Positions 52,283-62,500 of a stretch of 64,000 nucleotides of DNA are shown here, one piece after another; the first letter of the stretch is position 1, and every line of letters starts with the position of its first letter. Under the pieces are notes generated by a model. That model searched no databases and was not told where the DNA came from. It saw only the letters and a program-made list of their open reading frames with translations. The stretch is taken from positions 57,571 through 121,570 of the forward strand of contig SAKE01000017.1 of assembly GCA_004017275.1 (NCBI GenBank), read 5' to 3'. The position numbers were made by a program, and so were the translations under genes. Source of the DNA: Mesorhizobium sp. (GTDB taxonomy: Bacteria > Pseudomonadota > Alphaproteobacteria > Rhizobiales > Rhizobiaceae).

Positions 52283-53479
52283 ATGGACTCCTATCGCAAT
52301 TCCGATCCGCGGCCACCGATCATGCAAGGCTCGCCGCCCGCCATGGTGGTTCCCAAGCTCGACTGGGACCGGCCGCCATGGAACCGCTGGGCGTTCCAGC
52401 ACATCCGTGAATTCCTGCCGACCGCCGAAGTCTGGCGCGGCAATGGCCATCGCCACCGTCTCGAACGCGCCGAGGTCGATCTCGACGGACTGCCAGTCGA
52501 GGACAGCGAGGCCAAGCCGACGACGCTCGCCGGGCTGCTCGACGAGACTTATACGGACGGCTTCCTGGTGCTCAAGGACGGCAGGATAGCCTATGAGCGC
52601 TATTTCAACGGCATGGGTGAGCGCACGCTGCACCTGTCGCAGTCGATGGCCAAGTCCGTCACCGGTTCGGTGTTCGGCATACTGGTCGGGCGTGGCCTGA
52701 TCGATCCGGCCAGACCGGTGACGGACTACCTACCGGAACTCGGCGTCACCGGCTGGGCCGGCGCCAGCGTCCAACACGTGCTCGACATGACCAGCGGCGT
52801 CCGCTTCTCCGAGGAATATACCGACCGCTATTCCGACATCGGCCAGGTCGATGTCGCCACCGGCTGGAAGCCGGTGCCGCCGGACAGCGATCCGGCCTTC
52901 CGCTGGCCTTCGCACATGTTCGAGCTGATCCTCGGCTTAAAGGAAACGATCCGCCCGCATGGTGCTGCGTTCGAGTACCGCTCGATCGAGACCGACGTGC
53001 TTGCCTTCATCATGGAACGGGTGACGGGCAAACGGCTACCGCAGCTGGTTTCGGAAGAACTCTGGCAAAAGCTCGGTGCTGATGAAAGCGCCTGCTTCAC
53101 GGTCGACAGCGCCGGCTATGCGGTGGCCGATGGCGGCTTCAACGCGACGCTGCGCGATTACGGCCGCTTCGGCCAACTGATCCTCGACAATGGCGGCGGT
53201 GTCGTGCCGGCCGACTGGATCGAGGCCACGCGCAACGGCAGGCATGGGTCGGACTTCAGCCCCAGCCTGCCGGAAGGCAGCTATCGCAACCAGTTCTGGA
53301 TCGAGGACCCGCGCTCGCGCGCGCTGATGTGCCGGGGTGTGTTCGGGCAGATGATCCATATCGACTGGAACACAGGAATGGTCGTGGTTAAGCTTTCGAC
53401 CTATCCGGATTTCAGCAACATCGCCTATTCCATAGCGACGCTGAAGGCGGTGCACGCCATTGCCGCGGCGGTGAGCTGA
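52283..53479 (+). CDS. Serine hydrolase, NylB/class-C beta-lactamase family (paralog 1)
   Basis: The 398 residues belong to the penicillin-recognising/beta-lactamase fold. Nucleophile motif S121-MA-K124; Y179 (EEYTD) and Y232 (EYRS) match in place the Tyr170 and Tyr215 of NylB; D190 matches Asp181. The front (NRWAFQHIREFLPTA, TYTDGFLVLKDGR, ARPVTDYLPEL) resembles 6-aminohexanoate-dimer hydrolase closely. The Asn266 position appears to be Asp (VADGG). No signal peptide, so probably cytoplasmic. An upstream TTG at 52274 lies only one base from the GGAG site, so ATG 52283 is used. Confidence 0.88.
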   Translation: MDSYRNSDPRPPIMQGSPPAMVVPKLDWDRPPWNRWAFQHIREFLPTAEVWRGNGHRHRLERAEVDLDGLPVEDSEAKPTTLAGLLDETYTDGFLVLKDGRIAYERYFNGMGERTLHLSQSMAKSVTGSVFGILVGRGLIDPARPVTDYLPELGVTGWAGASVQHVLDMTSGVRFSEEYTDRYSDIGQVDVATGWKPVPPDSDPAFRWPSHMFELILGLKETIRPHGAAFEYRSIETDVLAFIMERVTGKRLPQLVSEELWQKLGADESACFTVDSAGYAVADGGFNATLRDYGRFGQLILDNGGGVVPADWIEATRNGRHGSDFSPSLPEGSYRNQFWIEDPRSRALMCRGVFGQMIHIDWNTGMVVVKLSTYPDFSNIAYSIATLKAVHAIAAAVS

Positions 53480-53514
53480 GCCCCACAAGAAGAAACGACC
53501 CGGAAGGAAACGCC

Positions 53515-54696
53515 ATGACCGGCAAGACCGCGTTCGAGACCCGCTATGGCTTCCGCCGCAACGAGGTCGTGCTCGCCAACTGGCGCGAAAATCCGTTCAA
53601 CCGGTGGTCGTTCCAGAACCTCGGCGAACTGGTGCCTACCGCCCGCGTGGCTGCAGCACCGGCTGGCGTCGAGCCGCCGCTCCGGGACATGGGCGGCCTG
53701 CTCGGCGAGAAGGTCACGGTTGCCGGCGCGCCGGAGACGGTGGCTGAATTTCTCGCACGTTCGAGCACCGACGCGCTGACGGTGATGAAAAGCGGCAGGA
53801 TCGTCGGCGACTGGTTCGCCCCGCATATGGATTTCGGCGCCCGCCATGTCATCTTTTCGATCAGCAAGTCGCTGACCGCCATCATTGCCGGCATACTGGA
53901 GGGCGAGGGGGTGTTCGACCCGGAAGCACCGGTGACGGCCTACATCCCTGAAGCCGCCGGCTCGGCCTATGGCGATGCGAGCGTGCGGCATGTGCTCGAT
54001 ATGAGTGTCAGCCTCGATTTCGAGGAGGCCTATCTCGATCCGGAGAGCGCTTTCGCCCGTTATCGCCGCGCCACGCTATGGAATCCGGGTGGCGGCACGG
54101 AGAGCCTGCGCGAATTCATCCTGACCTTGCAGCGCCTTGCCGAGCCGCATGGCCAGACCTTCCGCTACCGCTCGCCCAATTCTGACCTGCTTGGCATCCT
54201 GCTCGAGCGGGCGTCCGGCCAGCGCTTCGCCGACCTGATGCGCGAGAAACTGTGGCTGCCGCTCGGCGCCGTCAGCGAAGCCTCGATCGGCGTCGATATG
54301 GAAGGCACGGCCCGCACCGCCGGCGGCATTTCGGTGACGCCGCGCGACCTGGCACGCGTCGGCGAGATGATGCGGCAAGGCGGCATGGCCAATGGCCGCC
54401 GCATCGTGCCCGAGGTGTGGGTGCGCGACACGACCAGCACCGGCGGCAGTGCGGACGCCTGGCAGCGGGGGACGATGGCGCTGCTGTTCCCGAAGGGCCG
54501 TTACCGCAACAAATGGTACCAGACTGGACACGAGAACGGCGCCTATTGCGGCATCGGCATCCATGGCCAGTGGCTGTATGTCGATCCCAGGACCGAAGTT
54601 GTGATCGCCAAGATGTCGTCGCAGCCGGAGCCGGTCGACGATCCGCTCGATGTCGAGATCGTCGCCTTTTTCGAAGTGCTGAGCCGCATGGTCTAG
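53515..54696 (+). CDS. Serine hydrolase, NylB/class-C beta-lactamase family (paralog 2)
   Basis: The 393-residue protein is a clear paralog of the gene before it (shared NRW-FQ, VLDM, PHG-F-YRS and ATxRDxxRxG-type blocks). Active-site motif S115-IS-K118, with Y173 (EEAYLDP) and Y218 (RYRS) in the NylB Tyr170 and Tyr215 positions, and no gap needed between them. In place of Asp181 it has Arg184, and in place of Asn266 Ala (TAGG). This suggests a substrate or activity different from paralog 1. The 35-base spacing indicates a two-gene unit. It is also cytoplasmic by sequence. Confidence 0.88.
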   Translation: MTGKTAFETRYGFRRNEVVLANWRENPFNRWSFQNLGELVPTARVAAAPAGVEPPLRDMGGLLGEKVTVAGAPETVAEFLARSSTDALTVMKSGRIVGDWFAPHMDFGARHVIFSISKSLTAIIAGILEGEGVFDPEAPVTAYIPEAAGSAYGDASVRHVLDMSVSLDFEEAYLDPESAFARYRRATLWNPGGGTESLREFILTLQRLAEPHGQTFRYRSPNSDLLGILLERASGQRFADLMREKLWLPLGAVSEASIGVDMEGTARTAGGISVTPRDLARVGEMMRQGGMANGRRIVPEVWVRDTTSTGGSADAWQRGTMALLFPKGRYRNKWYQTGHENGAYCGIGIHGQWLYVDPRTEVVIAKMSSQPEPVDDPLDVEIVAFFEVLSRMV

Positions 54697-54824
54697 ACTG
54701 GGTCCGGGCCGCCACATTAGCGCACGCTTTCCTGTGGACCCGCCGGGCTGATCAAAGCACGGCGGTTGGCGGACCGGATGTCTGCGCCTATGGTCGCCGC
54801 TCTTTCGACGAGAGCAGGAACGAC

Positions 54825-57149
54825 ATGGCATCCGACATCAAGCGCATTGCAGCCATTATCGCGACCGAGATCGCTGCCCGGCCCGAACAGGCGGCCGCGG
54901 CGATCGAACTGCTCGACGAGGGCGCGACGGTGCCGTTCGTGGCGCGCTACCGCAAGGAAGTCACCGGCGGACTGGACGACACGCAATTGCGCGATCTTGC
55001 CGAACGCCTTGCCTATCTGCGCGAACTCGACGCGCGCCGCGATACCATCCTCGGTTCCATCCGTGAGCAGGGCAAGCTGACCGCGGAGCTCGAGGGCAAG
55101 ATCGTCGCCGCCACCACCAAGGCGGAGCTGGAAGACATCTACCTGCCCTACAAGCCCAAGCGCCGCACCAAGGCCGAGATCGCCAGGGAGCGCGGGCTGG
55201 GGCCTCTGGCCGAAGCCATTCTTGCCAACCGTTTGCTCGTGCCTGCCGACCTGGCGTTGGCCTATGTCAGCGAAGAGGTGGCCGATGCCAAGGCGGCGCT
55301 CGATGGCGCGCGCGACATCCTGTCGGAACAGTTCGCCGAGAATGCCGATCTTGTCGGCAAGTTGCGCAGCTACATGAAGGAGCGCGCTTTCATGAGGGCC
55401 AGGGTGGTCGACGGCAAGCAGGAAGCCGGTGCGAAATTCTCCGACTATTTCGACCATGTCGAGCGCTGGGCAAATGTGCCGAGCCATCGCGCGCTGGCCA
55501 TGCTGCGCGGCCGCAACGAGGAAGTGCTGTCGCTCGACATCGAGGTCGATGCCGATGATACGTCGCCGGTGAAGCCGGTCGAGCGGATGATCGCCAATGC
55601 CTATGCAATCGGGGGCAGCCTGCCGGGCGACCGCTGGCTGATGGACGTTGCTGGCTGGACCTGGCGGATAAAACTGTCGCTGCACCTGACGCTCGATTTG
55701 ATGCGCGATTTGCGCGAGCGGGCGGAGGAAGAGGCGATCCATGTGTTCGCCCGCAACCTCAAGGATTTGCTGCTGGCGGCGCCCGCCGGTTCGCGCGCCA
55801 CGATGGGGCTTGACCCAGGCATCCGCACCGGCGTCAAGGTGGCGGTGGTCGACGGCACCGGCAAGGTGCTGACCACGACGACCGTCTACCCGTTCCCGCC
55901 CAGGAACGATGTGCGCGGTACTCAGGCGGAACTGGCCAAGCTCATCCGCCTGCACAAGGTCGAGCTCATTTCGATCGGTAACGGCACCGGCAGCCGCGAG
56001 ACGGAAAAGCTGGTGGCGGACATGCTGTCCGACATGCCTAGGGATGGTGGTCCCAAGCCGCTGAAAGTGATCGTCAGCGAGGCGGGCGCCTCGGTTTATT
56101 CGGCATCGGCGACAGCGGCGGCGGAATTCCCCGGCCTCGACGTGTCGCTGCGCGGCGCTGTCTCGATCGCCCGGCGCCTGCAGGATCCGCTGGCCGAACT
56201 GGTCAAGATCGAGCCCAAATCGATCGGCGTCGGCCAGTACCAGCACGATGTCGACCAGTACCGGCTCGGCCGCTCGCTGGAAGCAGTGGTGGAAGATGCG
56301 GTGAACGCCGTCGGCGTCGACCTCAACACCGCCTCGGCGCCGCTGCTGGCGCGTGTTTCAGGTCTTGGCGCGTCGCTGGCCGACGCGATCGTCGCGCATC
56401 GCGATGCGACCGGTCCGTTCGCAAGCCGGAAGGACCTGCTCAAGGTGCCGCGGCTCGGACCGCGCGCGTTCGAACAATCCGCCGGCTTCCTGCGCATCGC
56501 CAATGGCAGCGAGCCGCTCGATGCCTCGTCGGTGCATCCGGAGGCCTATGGCGTGGCGAAGAAGATCGTCGCGGCCTGCGGGCGCGATGTCCGTTCGCTG
56601 ATGGGCGACAGCACTGCGCTGAAGGCACTCGATCCGCGTGTCTTCGTCGATGAGCGTTTCGGCTTGCCGACGGTGCGCGACATCCTGGCGGAGCTGGAAA
56701 AGCCGGGCCGCGATCCGCGCCCGGGCTTCAAGACGGCGACCTTCGCCGACGGCATCGACGACATCAAGGATCTGAAGCCCGGCATGCTGCTGGAAGGCAC
56801 GGTCACCAATGTCGCCGCCTTCGGCGCCTTCGTCGATATCGGCGTGCACCAGGACGGGCTGGTGCATGTCTCGCAACTGGCCGACCGGTTCATCAAGGAT
56901 GCGCATGAGGTGGTCAAGGCCGGCAACGTGGTCAAGGTGCGGGTAGTGGACGTCGACATCAAGCGCAAGCGCATCGCGCTTTCCATGCGCAAGGACGGCG
57001 GCGAAGGTGGTGCACCGCGTGGTGGGCCACGCGACAATGGCGGCGGCAGGCCGGCGCCGCGTTCGCCGGCGCCACAGCGCCAGCCGGAACGGCCGGCGCA
57101 GCAAGGCGCGTTCGGTGCTGCCTTGGCGGATGCGTTGAAGCGGAAGTAG
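54825..57149 (+). CDS. tex: RNA-binding transcription accessory protein Tex
   Basis: The 774 residues have Tex domains in order: N-terminal helical region (FVARYRKEVTGGLDD, YLPYKPKRRTKAEIARERGL), a YqgF/RNase H-like domain (TMGLDPGIRTGVKVAVVDG) in the middle, tandem helix-hairpin-helix (NTASAPLLARVSGLGASLAD, VPRLGPRAFEQSAGFL), and an S1 domain (LEGTVTNVAAFGAFVDIG; ALSMRKD). The Arg/Pro/Gly-rich tail of about 40 residues follows S1. ATG 54825 has only a weak site. It ends exactly where the converging LysR gene ends (no spacer). Confidence 0.95.
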   Translation: MASDIKRIAAIIATEIAARPEQAAAAIELLDEGATVPFVARYRKEVTGGLDDTQLRDLAERLAYLRELDARRDTILGSIREQGKLTAELEGKIVAATTKAELEDIYLPYKPKRRTKAEIARERGLGPLAEAILANRLLVPADLALAYVSEEVADAKAALDGARDILSEQFAENADLVGKLRSYMKERAFMRARVVDGKQEAGAKFSDYFDHVERWANVPSHRALAMLRGRNEEVLSLDIEVDADDTSPVKPVERMIANAYAIGGSLPGDRWLMDVAGWTWRIKLSLHLTLDLMRDLRERAEEEAIHVFARNLKDLLLAAPAGSRATMGLDPGIRTGVKVAVVDGTGKVLTTTTVYPFPPRNDVRGTQAELAKLIRLHKVELISIGNGTGSRETEKLVADMLSDMPRDGGPKPLKVIVSEAGASVYSASATAAAEFPGLDVSLRGAVSIARRLQDPLAELVKIEPKSIGVGQYQHDVDQYRLGRSLEAVVEDAVNAVGVDLNTASAPLLARVSGLGASLADAIVAHRDATGPFASRKDLLKVPRLGPRAFEQSAGFLRIANGSEPLDASSVHPEAYGVAKKIVAACGRDVRSLMGDSTALKALDPRVFVDERFGLPTVRDILAELEKPGRDPRPGFKTATFADGIDDIKDLKPGMLLEGTVTNVAAFGAFVDIGVHQDGLVHVSQLADRFIKDAHEVVKAGNVVKVRVVDVDIKRKRIALSMRKDGGEGGAPRGGPRDNGGGRPAPRSPAPQRQPERPAQQGAFGAALADALKRK

Positions 57150-58061
57150 CTACCACGCCAGAACAGCCGGCTCCTTCTCGACCTGACCCAGCAGCCAATC
57201 GCGAAAACTGGCGACCGGCGGGTGGCCGCGCTTGTCGTGCGGGACGACGAGATAGTAGGCGCTGCGGCTCTGCATCGGCTGTCCAGGCGCCGGCACGAGC
57301 TGACCGCGCTGCAGTTCGCCGGCGATGAGGATCAACGGCAACAGCGCCACGCCGAGCCCGGCCATGCAGGCCTGGGCGGCGGTGCCGAACTGTTCGAACT
57401 GCATGCCAGGTCCGGTCGGCGCGCTCAGGCCCTGATGCTCGAACCATTCGGTCCAGGCGCCAGGGCGCGTCGCCATATGCAGCAGCGGCAGGCGGCCGAT
57501 ATCGGCCGGTGTGACGATGGCGCGGCCGGCGAGGAATTCGGGCGACACGACGGGCGCCACCGTTTCGCGCACCAAGAGCGTCGAGTCGGCCTCCGGCCAG
57601 TCCGGCAAACCATAGTGGATGGCGGCGTCCAGCCTCTCCCTGGCGAAGTCGAAGCGGCCGACGCGGGTGACGAAGTTGATGGTGATGTCAGGATTGTTTT
57701 CGACGAAATCGGGGATCATCGGCATCAGCCAGCGTGTGCCGAAGGTTGGCAAAATGGCCAGGTTCAGGATGCCACTATGCCGATTGCTCATCAATCCAAG
57801 GGCTGCGTCGCGCAACTGGCCAAGCGCCGAGCGCACTGCCTCGGCGTAGATTTCACCTGCAGTCGACAGCCGGACATTGCGGCTGTCGCGTTCGAACAGC
57901 CGGCGGCCGAACTGGTCCTCCAGCAATCTGATCTGCCGGCTGACCGCGCCCTGGGTCAGATCCAGCTCTTGGGCGGCGGCGGTGAAACTGCCGAGGCGAG
58001 CCACAGCCTCGAAGGCGGCAAGGGCGCTGATGTTGGGCAAAAGCCGGCGCTGAACACTCAT
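57150..58061 (-). CDS. LysR-family regulator, probably of glutaryl-CoA dehydrogenase
   Basis: The 303 residues have the N-terminal winged HTH (AFEAVARLGSFTAAAQELDL, TQGAVSRQIRLLEDQFGRRL) and a periplasmic-binding-protein-like effector domain. It is divergent from an acyl-CoA dehydrogenase gene, the usual place of a GcdR-type activator. The intergenic 153 bases carry a split inverted repeat, noted under findings. The stop abuts the tex stop. Confidence 0.9.
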   Translation of the reverse strand: MSVQRRLLPNISALAAFEAVARLGSFTAAAQELDLTQGAVSRQIRLLEDQFGRRLFERDSRNVRLSTAGEIYAEAVRSALGQLRDAALGLMSNRHSGILNLAILPTFGTRWLMPMIPDFVENNPDITINFVTRVGRFDFARERLDAAIHYGLPDWPEADSTLLVRETVAPVVSPEFLAGRAIVTPADIGRLPLLHMATRPGAWTEWFEHQGLSAPTGPGMQFEQFGTAAQACMAGLGVALLPLILIAGELQRGQLVPAPGQPMQSRSAYYLVVPHDKRGHPPVASFRDWLLGQVEKEPAVLAW

Positions 58062-58214
58062 GATTCATTACTACAGCTCATTGATCGGTGAAGCAATTTC
58101 GTTTGATTTTTTCGAGGTGCGGGCCGATAAGCCGGGCCAAGATTTTGCTTCATGCATGTCATTCCAAAACCGCTGAACATTTTTTGGCGACATGCATTGG
58201 TTTGGGAGAACGCC
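58062..58214. promoter_or_regulatory. Divergent promoter region, LysR / gcdH
   Basis: TGAAGCAA (58089-58096) and TTGCTTCA (58145-58152) are perfect inverted copies, 48 bases apart, flanking an AT-rich stretch near 58100-58113. This resembles paired recognition half-sites but is not a canonical T-N11-A LysR box. GGGAGA lies 6-7 bases before the gcdH ATG. Confidence 0.35.
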
Positions 58215-59411
58215 ATGGCCGCCGACAAGAATGCATTCGTCTGGGAAGACCCATTCCTGATCGAGGACCAGCTTTCGGAAGACGAGCGCATGGTGCGCGA
58301 CGGTGCAGCCGCCTTCGCCGCCGACAAATTGGCGCCGCGGATCGAGGACGCCTATCTCAACGAGACGTTCGACACGGCGATTTTCCGCGAGATGGGCGAG
58401 GCCGGCCTGCTCGGCATCAACATCCCGGAGGAATTCGGCGGTCTCGGCGCCAATTATGTGACCTACGGGCTGGTCGCGCGGGAAGTCGAACGTGTTGACT
58501 CGGGTTATCGCTCGATGATGTCAGTGCAGTCGTCGCTGGTGATGTACCCGATCTACGCCTATGGCTCGGACGAACAGCGCAGAAAATACCTGCCCAAGCT
58601 CGCCAGCGGCGAATGGATAGGCTGTTTCGGCCTGACCGAGCCGGATGCCGGCTCCGACCCGGGCGGCATGAAGACGCGCGCCGAGAAGACCGCCAACGGC
58701 TACAAGCTGTCCGGCTCGAAGATGTGGATTTCCAACGCGCCGGTCGCCGACGTGTTCGTCGTCTGGGCGAAGTTGAAGGGTGAGAACGGCAAGGACGAGA
58801 TTCGCGGCTTCGTGCTGGAGAAAGGCATGAAGGGGCTTTCGGCGCCGAAGATCGGCGGCAAGCTGTCGCTGCGGGCTTCCATCACCGGCGAAGTGGTGAT
58901 GGAAGGCGTCGAGGTCGGCGAGGACGCGCTGCTGCCTAACGCCAAGGGCCTTGGCGGACCGTTCGGATGCCTCAATCGGGCTCGCTTCGGCATTTCCTGG
59001 GGCTCAATGGGCGCCGCGGAAGATTGCTGGCACCGCGCTCGCCAATACGGCCTCGACCGCAAGCAGTTCGGCAAGCCGCTGGCCGGCACGCAGCTTTACC
59101 AGAAGAAGCTTGCCGACATGCAGACCGAGATTGCGCTCGGATTGCAGGCGTCGTTGCGCGTCGGGCGGTTGCTCGATGAGGGCAAGATGGCGCCGGAAAT
59201 GATCTCGATCGTCAAGCGCAACAATTGCGGCAAGGCGCTCGACATCGCCCGTCAGGCCCGCGACATGCATGGCGGCAACGGCATCCAGATCGGCTATCAC
59301 GTCATGCGCCACGCGCAGAACCTGGAGACCGTCAACACCTATGAGGGCACGCATGACGTGCATGCACTGATCCTGGGACGGGCACAGACGGGGATACAGG
59401 CGTTTTTCTAA
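58215..59411 (+). CDS. gcdH: Glutaryl-CoA dehydrogenase
   Basis: The 398-residue flavoenzyme has acyl-CoA dehydrogenase domains: N-terminal helices (VWEDPFLIEDQLSEDER), the mid-beta region (WIGCFGLTEPDAGSDPGGMK), and the C-terminal helices with ARDMHGGNGIQ. The candidate catalytic Glu is in NTYEGTHDVHALILGRA, the GCDH pattern. It converts glutaryl-CoA to crotonyl-CoA with CO2 release in lysine and tryptophan breakdown. ATG 58215 gives MAADKNAFVW; an earlier open start adds residues with no similarity. Confidence 0.93.
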   Translation: MAADKNAFVWEDPFLIEDQLSEDERMVRDGAAAFAADKLAPRIEDAYLNETFDTAIFREMGEAGLLGINIPEEFGGLGANYVTYGLVAREVERVDSGYRSMMSVQSSLVMYPIYAYGSDEQRRKYLPKLASGEWIGCFGLTEPDAGSDPGGMKTRAEKTANGYKLSGSKMWISNAPVADVFVVWAKLKGENGKDEIRGFVLEKGMKGLSAPKIGGKLSLRASITGEVVMEGVEVGEDALLPNAKGLGGPFGCLNRARFGISWGSMGAAEDCWHRARQYGLDRKQFGKPLAGTQLYQKKLADMQTEIALGLQASLRVGRLLDEGKMAPEMISIVKRNNCGKALDIARQARDMHGGNGIQIGYHVMRHAQNLETVNTYEGTHDVHALILGRAQTGIQAFF

Positions 59412-59523
59412 GCCGGCTCCAGCCGCTTAAATTAGGTGCACCGCAACATCTCTGCTTGGAGAATGGCCGCCAGATGTGTCAGGGTTCAGCGAAATCGTTT
59501 GAAACGCTGAATTCCGGGGCTCC

Positions 59524-62500
59524 ATGGCAATTCTGGCTGCTGTCTACCACCTGACCCATTACAAATACGACCGGCCGGTGGTGCTCGGGCCGCAGGTGAT
59601 CAGACTGCAGCCGGCGCCGCATTCCCGTACCAAGGTGCTGAGCCATTCGCTCAAGGTCGAGCCGGCGAACCACTTCGTCAATCTGCAGCAGGATCCCTAC
59701 GGCAACTTCCTTGCCCGTTTCGTCTTTCCGGAGCCGGTGAGCGAGTTGAAGATCGAGGTCGACCTCGTCGCCGACATGACGGTCTACAACCCGTTCGATT
59801 TCTTCGTCGAGCCATCGGCCGAGGCGTTTCCGTTCGAGTATCCGGAAGATATACGCGACGATCTCGCCATCTACCGCACCCCGGAGCCGGCGGGACCGCT
59901 GCTGTCGGCCCTGCTGAAGACCATTGATCGCAGCGCCACCAATACCGTCAATTTCCTGGTCGATCTCAATGCGCGGCTGCAGCGCGAGATCGCCTATATC
60001 GTGCGTATGGAAACCGGTGTGTTCTCGCCGGAAGAGACCTTGGCCGCGAAAAAGGGGTCGTGCCGGGATTCGAGCTGGCTGCTGGTGCAGATCCTGCGCA
60101 ATCTCGGCATCGCCGCGCGCTTCGTCTCCGGCTATCTGATCCAGCTGAAGCCCGATCTGGTGGCGCTCGACGGTCCAGCCGGAACCGCCGTCGACTTCAC
60201 CGATCTGCATGCCTGGTGCGAGGTCTATCTTCCCGGCGCGGGCTGGATCGGCTTCGACCCGACCTCGGGCCTGCTCACTGGCGAGAGCCATGTGCCACTG
60301 GCCGCCACACCTCATTTCCGTAATGCAGCTCCGATTTCCGGCATGGCGAGCTTTGCCAATGTCGAGTTCGGTTTCGACATGCGGGTCGACCGCCTCGCCG
60401 AACATCCACGCATCACCAAGCCGTTCTCGGACGAAAGCTGGCAGGCGCTCGACGCCCTGGGCAACAAGGTCGATGCAGCACTCGCGGCCGGCGACGTGAG
60501 GCTGACCATGGGCGGTGAACCGACTTTCGTGTCGATCGACGATTTCGAGTCGGCCGAGTGGAACACCGCCGCCGTCGGCCCGACCAAGCGGGAAAAGGCC
60601 GACGAACTGATCCGGAAACTGCGTGAGCGTTTCGCGCCCGGCGGCTTTCTCCACTATGGCCAGGGCAAATGGTATCCGGGCGAAAGCCTGCCGCGCTGGA
60701 CCTTCTCGCTCTACTGGCGGGCCGATGGCGAGCCGGTGTGGAGCGATCCGTCGCTGATCGCACGCGAAAAGAGCCAGGCCGATATCGGCCCGAAACAGGC
60801 CGAAAGCCTGCTCACCGCGATCGCCGGAGAACTCGGCATCGACAAGGCCATGGTCAGCGAAGCCTATGAGGATCCGGCCGAGTGGCTGCTCAAGGAAGGT
60901 AAGCTGCCCGACAATGTCGATCCATCCAACTCCAAGCTGGAGGATCCGGAAGAACGCAGCCGCATGGCGAAGGTGTTCGAACGTGGGCTGACCAAGCCGT
61001 CCGGCTATGTGCTGCCGGTGCAGCGCTGGAACAGCCAGGCATCGGATCCGCGCTGGCGCTCGGAAAAATGGAAGACGCGGCGTGGCCGGCTGTTCCTGGT
61101 GCCGGGCGATTCGCCGGTTGGGTATCGCTTGCCGCTCGGCACGCTGCCCTATGTGCCGCCGGCGCAGTTCCCCTACATCGTGCCGGTCGATCCATCGCTG
61201 CCGCGCGGACCGCTGCCAGCGCGTGAGGCGATCCTGCCCTCGCCGGCTCCAGCCGAACTGGAAGGCGCCGACGAAATGGCGCGCCGCCAGCAGGCGGCGT
61301 CCTTCACCGCCGCCACCGGCCAGCAGGAGCGCGTCGAGCAGGAGATCACCGAGATCGGCGGTGCAGTGCGCACCGCACTTTCGGTCGAACCGCGCGACGG
61401 CCGGCTTTGCGTGTTCATGCCGCCGGTCGAGGCGCTGGAAGACTATCTCGAACTGGTCGCTGCGGCCGAGAATGCGGCAAAGGCGATCGGCCTTCCCGTG
61501 CATATCGAAGGCTATGGCCCGCCGCACGATCCGCGCCTCAACGTCATCCGCGTGGCACCCGATCCCGGCGTCATCGAGGTCAACATCCATCCTGCGTCCA
61601 ACTGGCAGGATTGCGTGGCGACGACGACGGCGATCTACGAGGAAGCGCGGCAGACGCGGCTTGGCGCCGACAAGTTCATGATCGATGGCCGCCACACCGG
61701 CACCGGCGGCGGCAACCATGTCGTGGTCGGCGGCGCGACCCCTAACGACAGCCCGTTCCTGCGAAGGCCGGACCTGTTGAAGAGCCTGGTGCTGCAATGG
61801 CAGCGGCGCCCCTCGCTGTCCTACCTGTTCTCGGGTCTGTTCATCGGCCCGACCAGCCAGGCGCCGCGTTTCGACGAAGCGCGCCACGATTCGCTCTACG
61901 AACTCGAAATCGCCATGGCGCAGGTGCCGCATCCGGACCAGGGCGCGGCGCCCTTGCCGTGGCTGGTCGACCGTTTGTTCCGCAATTTGTTGACCGACGT
62001 CACGGGGAATACGCATCGTTCGGAAATCTGCATCGACAAGCTGTTCTCGCCGGACGGCCCCACCGGTCGGCTCGGCCTGGTCGAATTCCGCGGCTTCGAG
62101 ATGCCGCCCAATGCGCGCATGAGCCTCGCGCAGCAACTGCTTGTCAGGGCGATCATTGCCCGCGCGTGGAAAAGCCCGCTCGACGGCCGCTTCGTGCGCT
62201 GGGGCACCTCTCTGCACGATCGTTTCATGCTGCCGCACTATGTCTGGGCCGATTTTCTCGACGTGCTCGACGATCTCAAGCTGAACGGTTTCGAGTTCCG
62301 TCCCGAATGGTTCGACGCGCAGCTCGAATTCCGCTTCCCGTTCTGCGGCGAGGTTCAACACGCCGGCATCAAGCTCGAACTGCGGCAGGCGCTCGAACCG
62401 TGGCATGTCATGGGCGAACAGGGGGCGATCGGCGGCACCGTGCGCTTCGTCGATTCCTCCGTCGAACGGCTGCAGGTCAAGACCGAAGGGCTGAATCCGG

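Noticed and set aside
54717..56246. Open frame of 509 codons on the minus strand
   Set aside because: Antisense to tex, no recognisable domain.
59410..59428. Imperfect hairpin right after gcdH
   Set aside because: One bulge and no T-run; likely chance.
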